A stretch of DNA of 64,000 nucleotides, from the NCBI GenBank assembly GCA_965206445.1, contig CBDBJR010000002.1, positions 1,054,001 through 1,118,000 on the forward strand, given 5' to 3'. The notes under the pieces were generated by a model. It ran no database searches. It saw only the letters and a list, made by a program, of their open reading frames with translations, and had not been told where the DNA came from. Each line of letters starts with the position of its first letter. Position 1 is the first letter of the stretch. Both the position numbers and the translations under genes were made by a program. The DNA comes from CBDBJR01 sp965206445. GTDB taxonomy: Bacteria > Pseudomonadota > Gammaproteobacteria > Arenicellales > Poriferihabitantaceae. Of the stretch, positions 36,474 through 44,842 are shown piece by piece.

Positions 36474-36528
36474 AGCGGCCAATACCGGGTATTTCTCTCG
36501 TGTTGACTCTCTTGTCGTTGATCCTCTT

Positions 36529-38223
36529 GTGTTAGGCCGGCACTATTGGCGCGGCGTGTTGCGGGCATACGGCAATCAGCCGTGGTCGTGGGTCGCGCTG
36601 GTGGTTGTCGCGGTGGGCATGTTTGTGACGATTGTCATGCCGCTCTACAGCATGCTGATCAAGAGCGTGCAAGACCGTACCGGCGCATTTATCGGGATGG
36701 GTAATTTTGCCGAGTACCTGCAAAACCCGGCGCTGTTTAACTCGATTTTCAATTCGCTGTTCGTTGCGGTGTCGGCTACCGTGATCGCCGTCGTGCTGGC
36801 GTTTCTGTATGCGTATGCTCTGACCAGAACCCGCATCCCGGGGAAAAATGTATTTGGCGCGATTGCAATTATCCCGTTGTTATCGCCGTCGCTGTTGCAG
36901 GCCATCAGTCTGATTTACCTGTTTGGCAATCAAGGCATCATAAACGAAGTGCTGCAGGGGCGCAGCATATACGGGCCGATTGGAATTATTGCCGGGCTGT
37001 CAATGTGGTCGTTTCCGATGGCGTTGATCATTATCAAAGCATCGATGTCGGCCAGCGATGGGCGGCTGTATGAATCCGCCATCTCGATGCGGACCGGCGC
37101 GGTGCGGGTGTTTTTTACTATCACGCTGCCCGGCGTCAAATACGGGCTGATTAGCTCTTTGTTTGTCATCTTTACGCTCACCTTTACCGACTTTGGTGTG
37201 GCAAAAGTAATCGGCGGCAATTATCAGGTGCTGTCAACCGATTTGTTCAAACAAGTCATCGGCCAGCAAAATTTTCAAATGGGTGCGGTAGTCGGCTTGA
37301 TGTTGTTGCTGCCGGCGGTGTTGTCTTTTTTAGTCGACCGGCATGCGCAACGAAAACAAATATCCATGTTCAGCTCCCGCTCGGTTCCTTATGTGCCGCG
37401 TCAGAATAAGCTGCGGGACGGCGTGTATTTTGTATATTGCTCGCTAATCGCTTTTGTGCTTGTCGGCGTGCTGGCTATATCGGCATTTGCGTCGCTGGTG
37501 GCATTCTGGCCCTACAACATGAGCATTTCACTCGCCAACTACAACTTCGACATTATGGACGGCGGCGGTTGGGGCGCCTACTACAATTCCATCGTCATGT
37601 CGTTTGGGGTTGCTATATTTGGCACCGTTTTTATTTTTATTACCGCCTATCTGGTCGAAAAGATTCGCAGTTTTCCCGTATTGCGCGCATCGATACAATT
37701 GCTGGCACTGCTGCCGATGGCTGTGCCCGGTTTGGTTTTAGGGCTGTCTTACATTTTCTTTTTTAACGCCCCCGGCAATCCGCTGCATTTTTTATACGGC
37801 GGCATGGCAATTCTTGTTATCAGCAGCATCGTCCATTACTACAGTGTCGGCTATCTAACCTCGATTGCTGCTTTGAAACAAATCGACCCCGAATATGAAT
37901 CTGTCGGCGCCTCGCTAAAAGTGCCGATGTACAAAACATTTTTTCGAGTCAGTATGCCATTGTGCCTGCCGGCGATTTTCGATGTCTCCACCTATCTGTT
38001 CATGACCGCAATGACCACGGTATCCGCCGTTATATTTCTGTATTCTCCCCGTACCCAACTGGCCTCTATTGCGGTGATTAATATGGAAGGCGCGGGCGAC
38101 GTTGCGCCGGCCGCCGCGATGGCGATGATTATTGTGCTGACCACCGCATCGATTCGTATTTTGCACTGGGGCTTGACGCGAAAAATCAGCGCCCGCCTGC
38201 TGGCGTGGAGCGGGCAAAAATAA
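36529..38223 (+). CDS. 2-aminoethylphosphonate-type ABC transporter permease (two fused domains)
   Basis: This is a 564-residue inner-membrane protein with about twelve hydrophobic segments arranged as two permease domains in one chain (about 1-290 and 300-564), as in FbpB/PhnU2-type systems. The EAA-like loops are YESAISMRTGAVRVFFTITLP and YESVGASLKVPMYKTFFRVSMP. It starts at a GTG 55 bases after the ATPase stop, with no ATG in reach. Because both domains are fused, no second permease gene is needed and the transporter is complete. Confidence 0.88.
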   Translation: MLGRHYWRGVLRAYGNQPWSWVALVVVAVGMFVTIVMPLYSMLIKSVQDRTGAFIGMGNFAEYLQNPALFNSIFNSLFVAVSATVIAVVLAFLYAYALTRTRIPGKNVFGAIAIIPLLSPSLLQAISLIYLFGNQGIINEVLQGRSIYGPIGIIAGLSMWSFPMALIIIKASMSASDGRLYESAISMRTGAVRVFFTITLPGVKYGLISSLFVIFTLTFTDFGVAKVIGGNYQVLSTDLFKQVIGQQNFQMGAVVGLMLLLPAVLSFLVDRHAQRKQISMFSSRSVPYVPRQNKLRDGVYFVYCSLIAFVLVGVLAISAFASLVAFWPYNMSISLANYNFDIMDGGGWGAYYNSIVMSFGVAIFGTVFIFITAYLVEKIRSFPVLRASIQLLALLPMAVPGLVLGLSYIFFFNAPGNPLHFLYGGMAILVISSIVHYYSVGYLTSIAALKQIDPEYESVGASLKVPMYKTFFRVSMPLCLPAIFDVSTYLFMTAMTTVSAVIFLYSPRTQLASIAVINMEGAGDVAPAAAMAMIIVLTTASIRILHWGLTRKISARLLAWSGQK

Positions 38224-38270
38224 ACCGAATAGTGCTATCAAATCGCTATTCACCATCGGCCAAATAGAGT

Positions 38271-39158
38271 ATGCCGCTTTCACACGCACATCTGCGCTCC
38301 TTTCACGCGGTCGCTACCCAGGGCAGTTTCACCAAAGCGGCGGAGATACTGCACATCACCCAGCCGACGCTGTCGGGGCAGGTCAAGGAGCTGGAAAAAA
38401 GATACGGCGTAAAGCTGTTCAGCCGCCACGGCCGCCGGGTTGAGTTGACCGAGCTGGGGCGCGCTGCTCTGGCGATAACCAGCCAGCTGTTTCACTACCA
38501 GGAAGAAGTCGAACAATTGCTGCTGTCGGCGCGCGGGCTGACGACCGGCGGGCTCAGGGTAGGGGCCGATTCACCCTATATTATTACCCCGCTGCTGGCG
38601 CGGTTTCAGCGGCGCTATCCCGGCATTCAGATTTCCATACAGTATGGCAATTCCGAGCAGGTGATGAAATGGCTTGAACTCGGACGCTGCGATATCGCCA
38701 TCGTGCCGAACGCACCGATGGAGGACGATCGGCTGGACGCCCTGCCGCTGGCATCGGATCAACTGGTGTTGTTCGTCTCCGGCGAACACCCGTGGGCGGC
38801 GCGCCGCACGGTGGCCATCGAAGACCTGGTCGGGCAGCGAATCATCCTGCGGGAGCCGGGCTCGCGCACCCGCGCAATTTTTGAGACAGCCTTGTCCGAG
38901 TGCGGCGTGCAGCTGACCGAGCGCATGGAAATCGGCAGTCGAGAAGGCGTACGCGAAGCGGTGGCGGCCGGATTTGGCGTCGGTGTGGTCTCGGAAAAAG
39001 AATTGGGCGGCGACCTCCGGTTCCGCACCCTCAAAATAACCAACGTCGACCTGACCCACTCGGAATTCGCCATTTGCCGCAAGCAGGGCCGCGCGGTGCG
39101 GGTAACCGGTGCGTTTTTTGAATTGGTCGCAGAGAGTGTCGGTCGGGACGTAAAATAA
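38271..39158 (+). CDS. LysR-family transcriptional regulator of the phosphonate cluster
   Basis: This is a 295-residue regulator. The N-terminal winged helix-turn-helix is HLRSFHAVATQGSFTKAAE, then LHITQPTLSGQVKELEKRYG. A periplasmic-binding-like co-inducer domain begins near residue 90 (GGLRVGADSPYIITPLL). It lies 48 bases after the permease on the same strand, so it is probably co-transcribed and controls the phn/tmp operon, perhaps via the palindrome at 30325. This resembles regulators of 2-aminoethylphosphonate loci. Its last 30 codons and downstream DNA recur in decayed form at 43322. Confidence 0.88.
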   Translation: MPLSHAHLRSFHAVATQGSFTKAAEILHITQPTLSGQVKELEKRYGVKLFSRHGRRVELTELGRAALAITSQLFHYQEEVEQLLLSARGLTTGGLRVGADSPYIITPLLARFQRRYPGIQISIQYGNSEQVMKWLELGRCDIAIVPNAPMEDDRLDALPLASDQLVLFVSGEHPWAARRTVAIEDLVGQRIILREPGSRTRAIFETALSECGVQLTERMEIGSREGVREAVAAGFGVGVVSEKELGGDLRFRTLKITNVDLTHSEFAICRKQGRAVRVTGAFFELVAESVGRDVK

Positions 39159-39182
39159 GCCCCCTTGTGTCGAGTAGTCCTT

Positions 39183-39250
39183 GCCTCGGCCTGCAAACCC
39201 CACTGCAATGCGGCTTTCAGCAACTGGTTGATTGCCAAAGGTGCCGGTTC
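39183..39250 (+). mobile_element. Remnant of IS481-like right end
   Basis: CCTCGGCCTGCAAACCCC, then CAATGCGGCTTTCAGCAACT and GATTGCCAAAGGTGCCGG, follow the transposase 3' end and right inverted repeat of the intact element. It sits just after the LysR stop. Only the terminal ~70 bases remain. Confidence 0.65.
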
Positions 39251-39312
39251 AATGTGTTCGAATTCGCTGCGGGGGTTAGCCCGCCGCTTTCTTATTGCAT
39301 TTTATTTATGCC

Positions 39313-40296
39313 TCATTTGCTATGCCTTCGGGCGATGAATTGGGCATGCGCCGCTTCGCCGCCGTTGTGCCAGGTGCCGAATAATTGATCCAACGGTGCG
39401 CGTGGATTGCCATAGTTGACCATGAAGTAACGGTGGTGCAACTGATGGTGGTGGGTGCCGGCGGGAAACACACAACGCTTGCCGATTTTCACTTTCGCAA
39501 ACCCGCAGTGTGAGAATGCCGGACCCAGCCCCGTAAAAAATCCGGTGGCAATGATGAGAATGGGGTCGACGGGTATCACCCACCACAACATCACCGGGCT
39601 GAAATACAGTACATGCTCAAGCGGGTGCATGGAAATCCCCGACCATGGACCCACATTCACATTGCGGTGATGCAACGCATGAGCGATGCGATACAGAGGC
39701 GGCCAGTGCAGGCAACGATGAATCCAGTAGAAATGAAATGAGCCCCAGAAAAACATCACCAGAGTCATGCCCAGCAGATATCCGCTATGCGAATTCCAAG
39801 CGGGGGCGTGAATGCCGCCGCTGGCAACCCACCACAGCGTCATCGCTTCGTATAGCGACCAGATCAAACTACCGCTTACCAGGCTCCAGAACATATTATC
39901 CTTTACTTGATTGCCCCACAAAAAGGCGGGATTTTTCTTATGCAACCAGCGATCGTTAAATTTGAATTGCTTAGCCTGTCCGCGGCGGATATACAGATAC
40001 CAATGTAATCCGCCCGCCACCAAACCGAGCAAGATCGCATTGCGCAGCCAAATCATGAGCATCCAACCCGGTTGCAAGCTGCTCATTACGGATAAGTCCG
40101 GCGTCAGAAATTTCCAACTCAACGCCGCCAGTCCGAGAAAAAAGAGGCCATACGGGAAGACCAAATCTCTCCAGATCCACAGCAAACAGGCTTTGCACCG
40201 TAGCGGTAAGGAATAAATGGGTGGTAGCGATTCGGGCGACGGACGATATTCACCACCGAGGATAGAGGTATTTTCAAGTGTTTTGATGGTCAACAT
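39313..40296 (-). CDS. Sterol-desaturase/fatty-acid-hydroxylase family membrane protein
   Basis: This is a 327-residue inner-membrane non-haem diiron enzyme. Several hydrophobic helices (LFFLGLAALSW, LVMFFWGSFHFYW) flank the histidine clusters HRCLH, HALHHRN and HHHQLHHRYF, which hold the two irons. Such enzymes hydroxylate or desaturate sterols, carotenoids or fatty chains using oxygen. The lipid here is unknown. It ends at 39313 facing the LysR gene and its IS scrap. A bidirectional hairpin at 40353 separates it from the GMC gene upstream. Confidence 0.85.
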   Translation of the reverse strand: MLTIKTLENTSILGGEYRPSPESLPPIYSLPLRCKACLLWIWRDLVFPYGLFFLGLAALSWKFLTPDLSVMSSLQPGWMLMIWLRNAILLGLVAGGLHWYLYIRRGQAKQFKFNDRWLHKKNPAFLWGNQVKDNMFWSLVSGSLIWSLYEAMTLWWVASGGIHAPAWNSHSGYLLGMTLVMFFWGSFHFYWIHRCLHWPPLYRIAHALHHRNVNVGPWSGISMHPLEHVLYFSPVMLWWVIPVDPILIIATGFFTGLGPAFSHCGFAKVKIGKRCVFPAGTHHHQLHHRYFMVNYGNPRAPLDQLFGTWHNGGEAAHAQFIARRHSK

Positions 40297-40352
40297 AATT
40301 CACCCCCGTTGGTGAGTTGGTTGATAAAAATGGTTTATTAAAAAATAACCTA

Positions 40353-40394
40353 TAAAAGCGGCGGCGATTATGCCAACCCACCGCCGCTTTTTAG
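40353..40394 (-). terminator. Terminator after GMC oxidoreductase gene
   Basis: AAAGCGGCGG and CCGCCGCTTT form a ten-pair stem with A-rich and T-rich flanks, 17 bases downstream of the minus-strand GMC stop. The loop is about 16 bases. Confidence 0.8.
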
Positions 40395-40410
40395 TAACGC
40401 TAACTCGCGA

Positions 40411-41982
40411 TTATATGTTGCCGCGTGACACTTGTTTAGCAATGTAATCCGCTTGCCGCAACGCCAACGCCATGATTGTGAGAGTTGGATTTTCCGCGCC
40501 GCCGGTCGTAAATACACTGCCATCCGAGACGAACAGATTGGATATATCGTGCGCCTGCCCCCACTGGTTTACTACGCCATCACCAGACTTTTTGCTCATG
40601 CGATTAGTGCCGAGATTGTGCGTGGATGGATACGGCGGGGTTGGCAAAGTTCGCGTTGCACCAACGGCATCATACACCGCTGAACCTTGCCGATATGCAT
40701 GATTGCGCATTGCAATGTCGTTTGCGTGATCATCAAAATTAACATTCGGCACCGGCAAACCATACTGATCTTTCTCGGTTTTATGCAAACTGATGCGGTT
40801 GCGCTCTTGTGGCATGTCTTCACCAACCAGCCACATACCGGCCATGTTCTCGTATGAATCCATAGCCGAAGCGAACTCACGACCCCAGGCCCCAGGATCG
40901 AGAAACGCAGCCATAAATGGAATCCCCAATGACAAAGTTTCCATTTCATAACCGCCAACAAAACCGCGCGACGGATCATGCCTGGCTTCGTCTTGAATGA
41001 TGCCGGCCATGGTGGTGCCACGATACATGTTAACCGGCTGGTCGAAAACCCCATAGACCGAACCGGTCATGTGTCGCATGTAGTTTTTGCCGACCATGCC
41101 GGATGAGTTTGCCAATCCATCCGGGAACATGTTGGAAGCGGAATTTAGTAACAAACGCGGACTTTCGATTGAGTTGCCAGCAACGCAAACTGCGCGCGCT
41201 TTCTGCATGTGCATGTTGCCGTCTTCGTCGGCATATAAAACGCCGGTTGCTTTTCCCTTGCTGTCATGCTCGATTTTCAGAACTTGCGAATTTGGGCGCA
41301 CTTCAAGGTTGCCCGTTTTTTCACCTTTGGGAATTTCGGCAACCAAGGTACTCCACTTTGCGCCGGTTTTGCATCCTTGAAAACAAAAACCAAGTTGTTG
41401 ACAAGGGGCTCGACCGTCGCGCGTTTCTGAATTAATCGCCATGCGCCCGGTGTGACACTGCTTGTAGCCAAGCAAGTCAGCACCTTTCTTCATGACCTTG
41501 AAATTGTTGTTGCCGGGCAAGCCGGGAATCCCATTCGTGCGGGTTACACCCATACGGTCTTCCGCTTTGTCGTACCACGGTTCCAATTCTTTTAGCGTGA
41601 CTGGCCAATCCAGTAAATTCGCCCCGGCAATTTCGCCGTAGTGGGTTTTGGATCTGAATTCGTGGTCTTGCAATCGCAGGCTGGCACCCGCCCAATGCAC
41701 TGTAGAACCGCCGACTGCTTTTACAATCCACGCCGGTAATCCGGAAAAATCGCGTGATACGCGCCACCTTCCGGAAGTTGTGCGTTTGTCCAGCCAGGAT
41801 ATTTGTGAGAAACTTCCCCACTCATCATTCTGGAAGTCCGCTGTTTCATGGCGCCCGCCCGCTTCTAAAATCACGGCCTTGACACCTTGCATAGCCAGTT
41901 CAGCACCCACCGTTCCACCACCTGCGCCGGAACCGACCACTACCACGACCTTATCGTCGTTCAAATTGAATTTTGTGTTCAT
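40411..41982 (-). CDS. GMC-family FAD oxidoreductase
   Basis: This is a 523-residue glucose-methanol-choline oxidoreductase of the gluconate/sorbitol-dehydrogenase large-subunit type. It has the FAD site VVVVVGSGAGGGTVGAELA, then ILEAGG and GGSTVHWAGASLR, and the catalytic STHNLGTNRM with the active-site His. FVSDGSVFTTGGAENPTLT closes the FAD domain. A Cys-rich patch (CQQLGFCFQGCKTGAK) resembles the [3Fe-4S]-binding region of membrane gluconate dehydrogenases. It has no signal of its own and is likely carried by the small subunit encoded just upstream. The cytochrome c subunit is not in the window. The alcohol substrate is unknown. Confidence 0.88.
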   Translation of the reverse strand: MNTKFNLNDDKVVVVVGSGAGGGTVGAELAMQGVKAVILEAGGRHETADFQNDEWGSFSQISWLDKRTTSGRWRVSRDFSGLPAWIVKAVGGSTVHWAGASLRLQDHEFRSKTHYGEIAGANLLDWPVTLKELEPWYDKAEDRMGVTRTNGIPGLPGNNNFKVMKKGADLLGYKQCHTGRMAINSETRDGRAPCQQLGFCFQGCKTGAKWSTLVAEIPKGEKTGNLEVRPNSQVLKIEHDSKGKATGVLYADEDGNMHMQKARAVCVAGNSIESPRLLLNSASNMFPDGLANSSGMVGKNYMRHMTGSVYGVFDQPVNMYRGTTMAGIIQDEARHDPSRGFVGGYEMETLSLGIPFMAAFLDPGAWGREFASAMDSYENMAGMWLVGEDMPQERNRISLHKTEKDQYGLPVPNVNFDDHANDIAMRNHAYRQGSAVYDAVGATRTLPTPPYPSTHNLGTNRMSKKSGDGVVNQWGQAHDISNLFVSDGSVFTTGGAENPTLTIMALALRQADYIAKQVSRGNI

Positions 41983-41996
41983 TGTGTTGTCCTCGC

Positions 41997-42548
41997 TTAT
42001 AACCAGTCGATGTCATTAAAACCGCGGCGAATGTATCCGCCTTTGGATGCGGATTCGCCCTCGTAGCCAAAAATCGGCCATGCGTCCTGGTTGTTGTAGA
42101 TTCCTGTTACCAGAGTGGATCGCAATTTCTGGAAAAATGCATCACTTTGCATGGCGCGCAGAATGTCTACGCGCTGTATTTCCCAACCCACATCAAGATA
42201 ATCCACATCGTGCGATTTTTGCGCCGCTTGATTAAGGGCGGATACGCCGCCTTCCAGCAAACTTTTTACACCATCATCATTCACAGCATCGGCATCAAAA
42301 CCTTCTACGACTTTCGCATAAAAGGAATCGGCAAGTTGGTCATGCGGATATATATCACGACACGCTTGCACGAGAGTTGCGAACGATTCTGGCTTAAGCG
42401 ATTTGGCGGTGGCTGACCACGCGCTTTGTGCGCCGATAATCATGCCGGAGGGCAGCACCGACATTGCTATTAATGCACCTCCATCAGTCAGCACCTTGCG
42501 GCGCCCGCTATCGAAATTGTGACTACCATTAAGTCGTGTTGGTTTCAT
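41997..42548 (-). CDS. Gluconate-2-dehydrogenase subunit-3-type small subunit
   Basis: This is a 183-residue protein with a twin-arginine signal (SGRRKVLTDGGALIAMSVL), exported in complex with the GMC subunit whose gene starts 14 bases on. The core matches the DUF/gluconate dehydrogenase subunit-3 family (ACRDIYPHDQLADSFYAK, then a WEIQRVDILRAM-F-LR stretch and YNNQDAWPIFGYEG). The ATG at 42548 is chosen because GGAG precedes it; the frame is open upstream to 42593 without a ribosome site. Confidence 0.82.
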   Translation of the reverse strand: MKPTRLNGSHNFDSGRRKVLTDGGALIAMSVLPSGMIIGAQSAWSATAKSLKPESFATLVQACRDIYPHDQLADSFYAKVVEGFDADAVNDDGVKSLLEGGVSALNQAAQKSHDVDYLDVGWEIQRVDILRAMQSDAFFQKLRSTLVTGIYNNQDAWPIFGYEGESASKGGYIRRGFNDIDWL

Positions 42549-42610
42549 GTTGTACTCCGTTAAGAAAGTGGATTTTACATAAGATATTTGCATTGCAAGT
42601 AAACGACCGT

Positions 42611-43006
42611 TTAGACATAACGACCGTGACTCTGCAACACCTCAATTTTATAGCCGTCAGGATCTTGTATAAAGAAAAATCTGGCCATTAATTCCCCGTC
42701 ACGATGGAATTCCTTTACATCCGTTGGATGCATACCCTCACCAACAAGGCGCGCATGCTCGCTATCAACATCGGCAACGCAGACCGCCAGGTGGCCGTAC
42801 CCACTGCCGTGCGTATAGGGTTCTTGCTGGTTGTGATTAATAGTCAGTTCAATTTCAAAATCGTTCTCTTCGTTTTTCAGATACACCAAAGTGAACCCGT
42901 CAAACTCAAACCGACTTTTCACCCCAAGATTGAATGCCTTAAGGTAAAAGTCCACTGACTTATTTTCGTCAAAGACGCGGATCATCGAATGAATTGCTTT
43001 TGCCAT
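42611..43006 (-). CDS. Glyoxalase-I-like (VOC) protein
   Basis: This is a 131-residue vicinal-oxygen-chelate protein with two beta-alpha-beta3 modules. It has the AIHSMIRVFDENKSVDFYLK opening, FEIELTINHNQ, YGHLAVCVADVD and FFIQDPDGYKIEVLQ. The H, E, H, E metal set (H6, E53-region, GHLAV His, KIEVL Glu) is as in lactoylglutathione lyase. It probably detoxifies methylglyoxal-type ketoaldehydes. It is the upstream-most gene of the minus-strand group. Confidence 0.85.
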   Translation of the reverse strand: MAKAIHSMIRVFDENKSVDFYLKAFNLGVKSRFEFDGFTLVYLKNEENDFEIELTINHNQQEPYTHGSGYGHLAVCVADVDSEHARLVGEGMHPTDVKEFHRDGELMARFFFIQDPDGYKIEVLQSHGRYV

Positions 43007-43233
43007 GGTTTTCTCGCGGTTGGTCGTTATAAATTGCTATCTTGTTAATGCAGCCGAATAATCGGGTTGTATGCATATAAAAAAATCTGCACGCGCACAT
43101 TGAATGTCAAAAAATCCGCTTTTTGCAAGCGATTTGCAAGGTTTTTTGCAGCAGTATTGAATAATAATTGGCAAATTTACGCTTTTTTGCCAAATACCCC
43201 AAAAACCACCCCCAACCCCACCATCAAAAACAC

Positions 43234-43275
43234 AAAAAAGCGGCGGAGACTTTCGCCCTCGCCGCCATTTTATAA
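43234..43275. terminator. Possible bidirectional hairpin
   Basis: An A-run, then GGCGGAG with a facing CTCGCC (one bulge), then ATTTTAT. It may end transcription approaching from the right, but no gene on either side depends on it. The interval 43007-43233 is AT-rich, with no coding signal. Confidence 0.3.
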
Positions 43276-43321
43276 CCCGTGATGTAGATAATCTCAAACC
43301 GAAACGGGTTGCTGGTGGGAA

Positions 43322-43405
43322 ATTTGCCGCAAGCAGGGCCGCGCGGTGCGGGTAATCGGTGCGTTTGAATTGGTCGCGGAGCGTATCGGCCGGGACGTAA
43401 AATAA
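43322..43405 (+). pseudogene. 3' fragment of a LysR-type gene
   Basis: Codes for ICRKQGRAVRVIGAFELVAE and then RIGRDVK-stop, matching the last residues of the LysR protein ending at 39158 (ICRKQGRAVRVTGAFFELVAE, then SVGRDVK). The DNA match runs on through the shared downstream bases into the IS scrap. A few substitutions and one codon loss separate the copies, so it is an old duplicate or a paralogue's tail. Confidence 0.8.
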
Positions 43406-43430
43406 GCCCCCACTGGTGTCGAGTAGCCCC

Positions 43431-43498
43431 TGCCTCGGCCTGTAAACCCCGCTATAACGCGGCTTCCGGCAACTGGTTGATTGCCAAAGGTGCCGGAG
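43431..43498 (+). mobile_element. Remnant of IS481-like right end
   Basis: Same scrap as at 39183 (GCCTCGGCCTGTAAACCCC, then AACTGGTTGATTGCCAAAGG), in the same position after the LysR tail. It was therefore duplicated together with it. Confidence 0.6.
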
Positions 43499-43589
43499 CT
43501 ATACAACGCTTCTTAAAAGCGAGTTTTGTCATCCACAACCTGCCTCCGCAGTCTGTAAGCGGGGGCGGGTTAGTACCGCGTTTTACTGG

Positions 43590-43609
43590 ATTCCCGCTTG
43601 CGCGGGAAT
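43590..43609. repeat. Palindromic repeat (ATTCCCGC-TT-GCGCGGGAAT type)
   Basis: A near-perfect GC-rich hairpin with flanks TGG and GAC. Palindromes of this TTCCCGC-GCGGGAA kind are widespread as dispersed intergenic repeats in proteobacteria. No second copy was found in this window. Confidence 0.5.
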
Positions 43610-43623
43610 GACGGTTCTATTTC

Positions 43624-43746
43624 ATACCCATCCCACCACCGTTTCCGCGCGGCACGCTGCTGCTTGACGAATACAACAGCAATACCGGCAAGCGCATCAC
43701 TTATCCGTACCCTGCGTGGAGTGATACCGATTATCGGCATCGATAA
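43624..43746 (+). pseudogene. Unidentified coding relic
   Basis: An open stretch reads PPPFPRGTLLLDEYNSNTGK and then RITYPYPAWSD, which looks like genuine protein in composition but has no start and ends at a TAA. I cannot place the family. Chance cannot be excluded. Confidence 0.2.
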
Positions 43747-43918
43747 TCGGCATTGCCGGGCGTAAAGTGCAGGCAGGCGGATTGACAGGGCAGGGCAGAA
43801 TTGCCCCCGGCAAATGCGGTATATTCAGGGTGCCCGGCTTGCAACCCGGGCGGGGTACGGGCTGTCCGGGGCGGAGCGCAACCGCCATCGATAACGCGCA
43901 CAGCGGGGAGAACAGGCA

Positions 43919-44782
43919 GTGACACAACCGGCACAACAGGCACCGCAAACGCGGGCATCGCGCCCCGCGTGCGCCGCCTCGCCGGCCGCCGGCAGTTATG
44001 ACGTGGTGCTCGTGGGCGGGGCGATCATGGGCGCATCGACGGCGTGGTTCCTTACCGACAACCCCGATTTCGACGGCTCGGTGCTGGTGATAGAGCGCGA
44101 CCCGAGTTACGAGAAGTGTTCGACGGCGCACACCAACAGCTGCATGCGACAACAGTTTTCGACCGAACTGAATGTGCGCATCTCGCAGTTCGCCGCCGAC
44201 TTCGTCAACCACCTGCGGCGTTACATGGGCGGCGACCGCCGCGTGCCCGAGCTGGCGATTCGCAGTTTTGGGTATATGTACCTCGCGGATTCGCCGGACT
44301 TCGCCGCGGTGCTGCGCGCGAATCAGCAAGTGCAGCGGGCGGCCGGCGCGGCCACGCAATTAATGACGCCGGACGAGATCAAGCGCAACTACCCGTTCTA
44401 CAACGTCGACGACATTGTGCTGGGCTCGATCAACCTGGTGAACGAAGGCCTCTGGGACGGTACCGCGGTATTCGATTGGTGGCGCCGCTCGTCAAGCGAG
44501 CGCGGGGTGGAATACATCGCCAACGAAGTGGTGGCGATGACGAAAAATGCCGCCGGCACGCGGGTCGAAAGCGTCACGCTGGCCACGGGTGAGGTGATCG
44601 CGTGTGGGCAGGTGGTCAACACCTCCGGGCCGCGCGCCGCGCGCACCGTAGGCATGGCCGGCATCACCGTGCCGGTGGAGCCGCGCAAACGTTTTTCCTG
44701 GGTGTTTTCCGCCGAGCGGCCGCTGGACCGCGACTTGCCGCTGTCATTGCGAAAATTCCAATCGCTGGAATTCGCATTATAA
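43919..44782 (+). pseudogene. 3'-truncated copy of FAD-dependent oxidoreductase
   Basis: The first ~275 codons are almost identical to the intact gene at 53131. They start at the same GTG with the same ribosome site (GGGGAGAACAGGC) and include the FAD site VVLVGGAIMGASTAWFL and STAHTNSCMRQQFS. Identity ends after the codons for RDLPL (about 44742), where a palindromic sequence follows and the frame ends 13 codons later. The C-terminal third, needed to close the FAD-binding fold, is lost. It is unlikely to be functional. Confidence 0.85.
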
Positions 44783-44812
44783 CGCAGGGCGGGGCAAGCG
44801 ACTCGCCCCGCC
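44747..44812. repeat. Two adjacent hairpins at the breakpoint of the truncated gene
   Basis: The first imperfect palindrome (TGCGA, AATTCCA, loop, TGGAATT, CGCA; about 44747-44778) begins exactly where identity with the intact oxidoreductase gene is lost. The second (GGCGGGGC-loop-GCCCCGCC, 44788-44812) is perfect over eight pairs and may serve as terminator for the minus-strand BCCT gene, which ends at 44843. Confidence 0.6.
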
Positions 44813-44842
44813 AAATTCGTCCGTCCTTTTATTTTGCCGACG

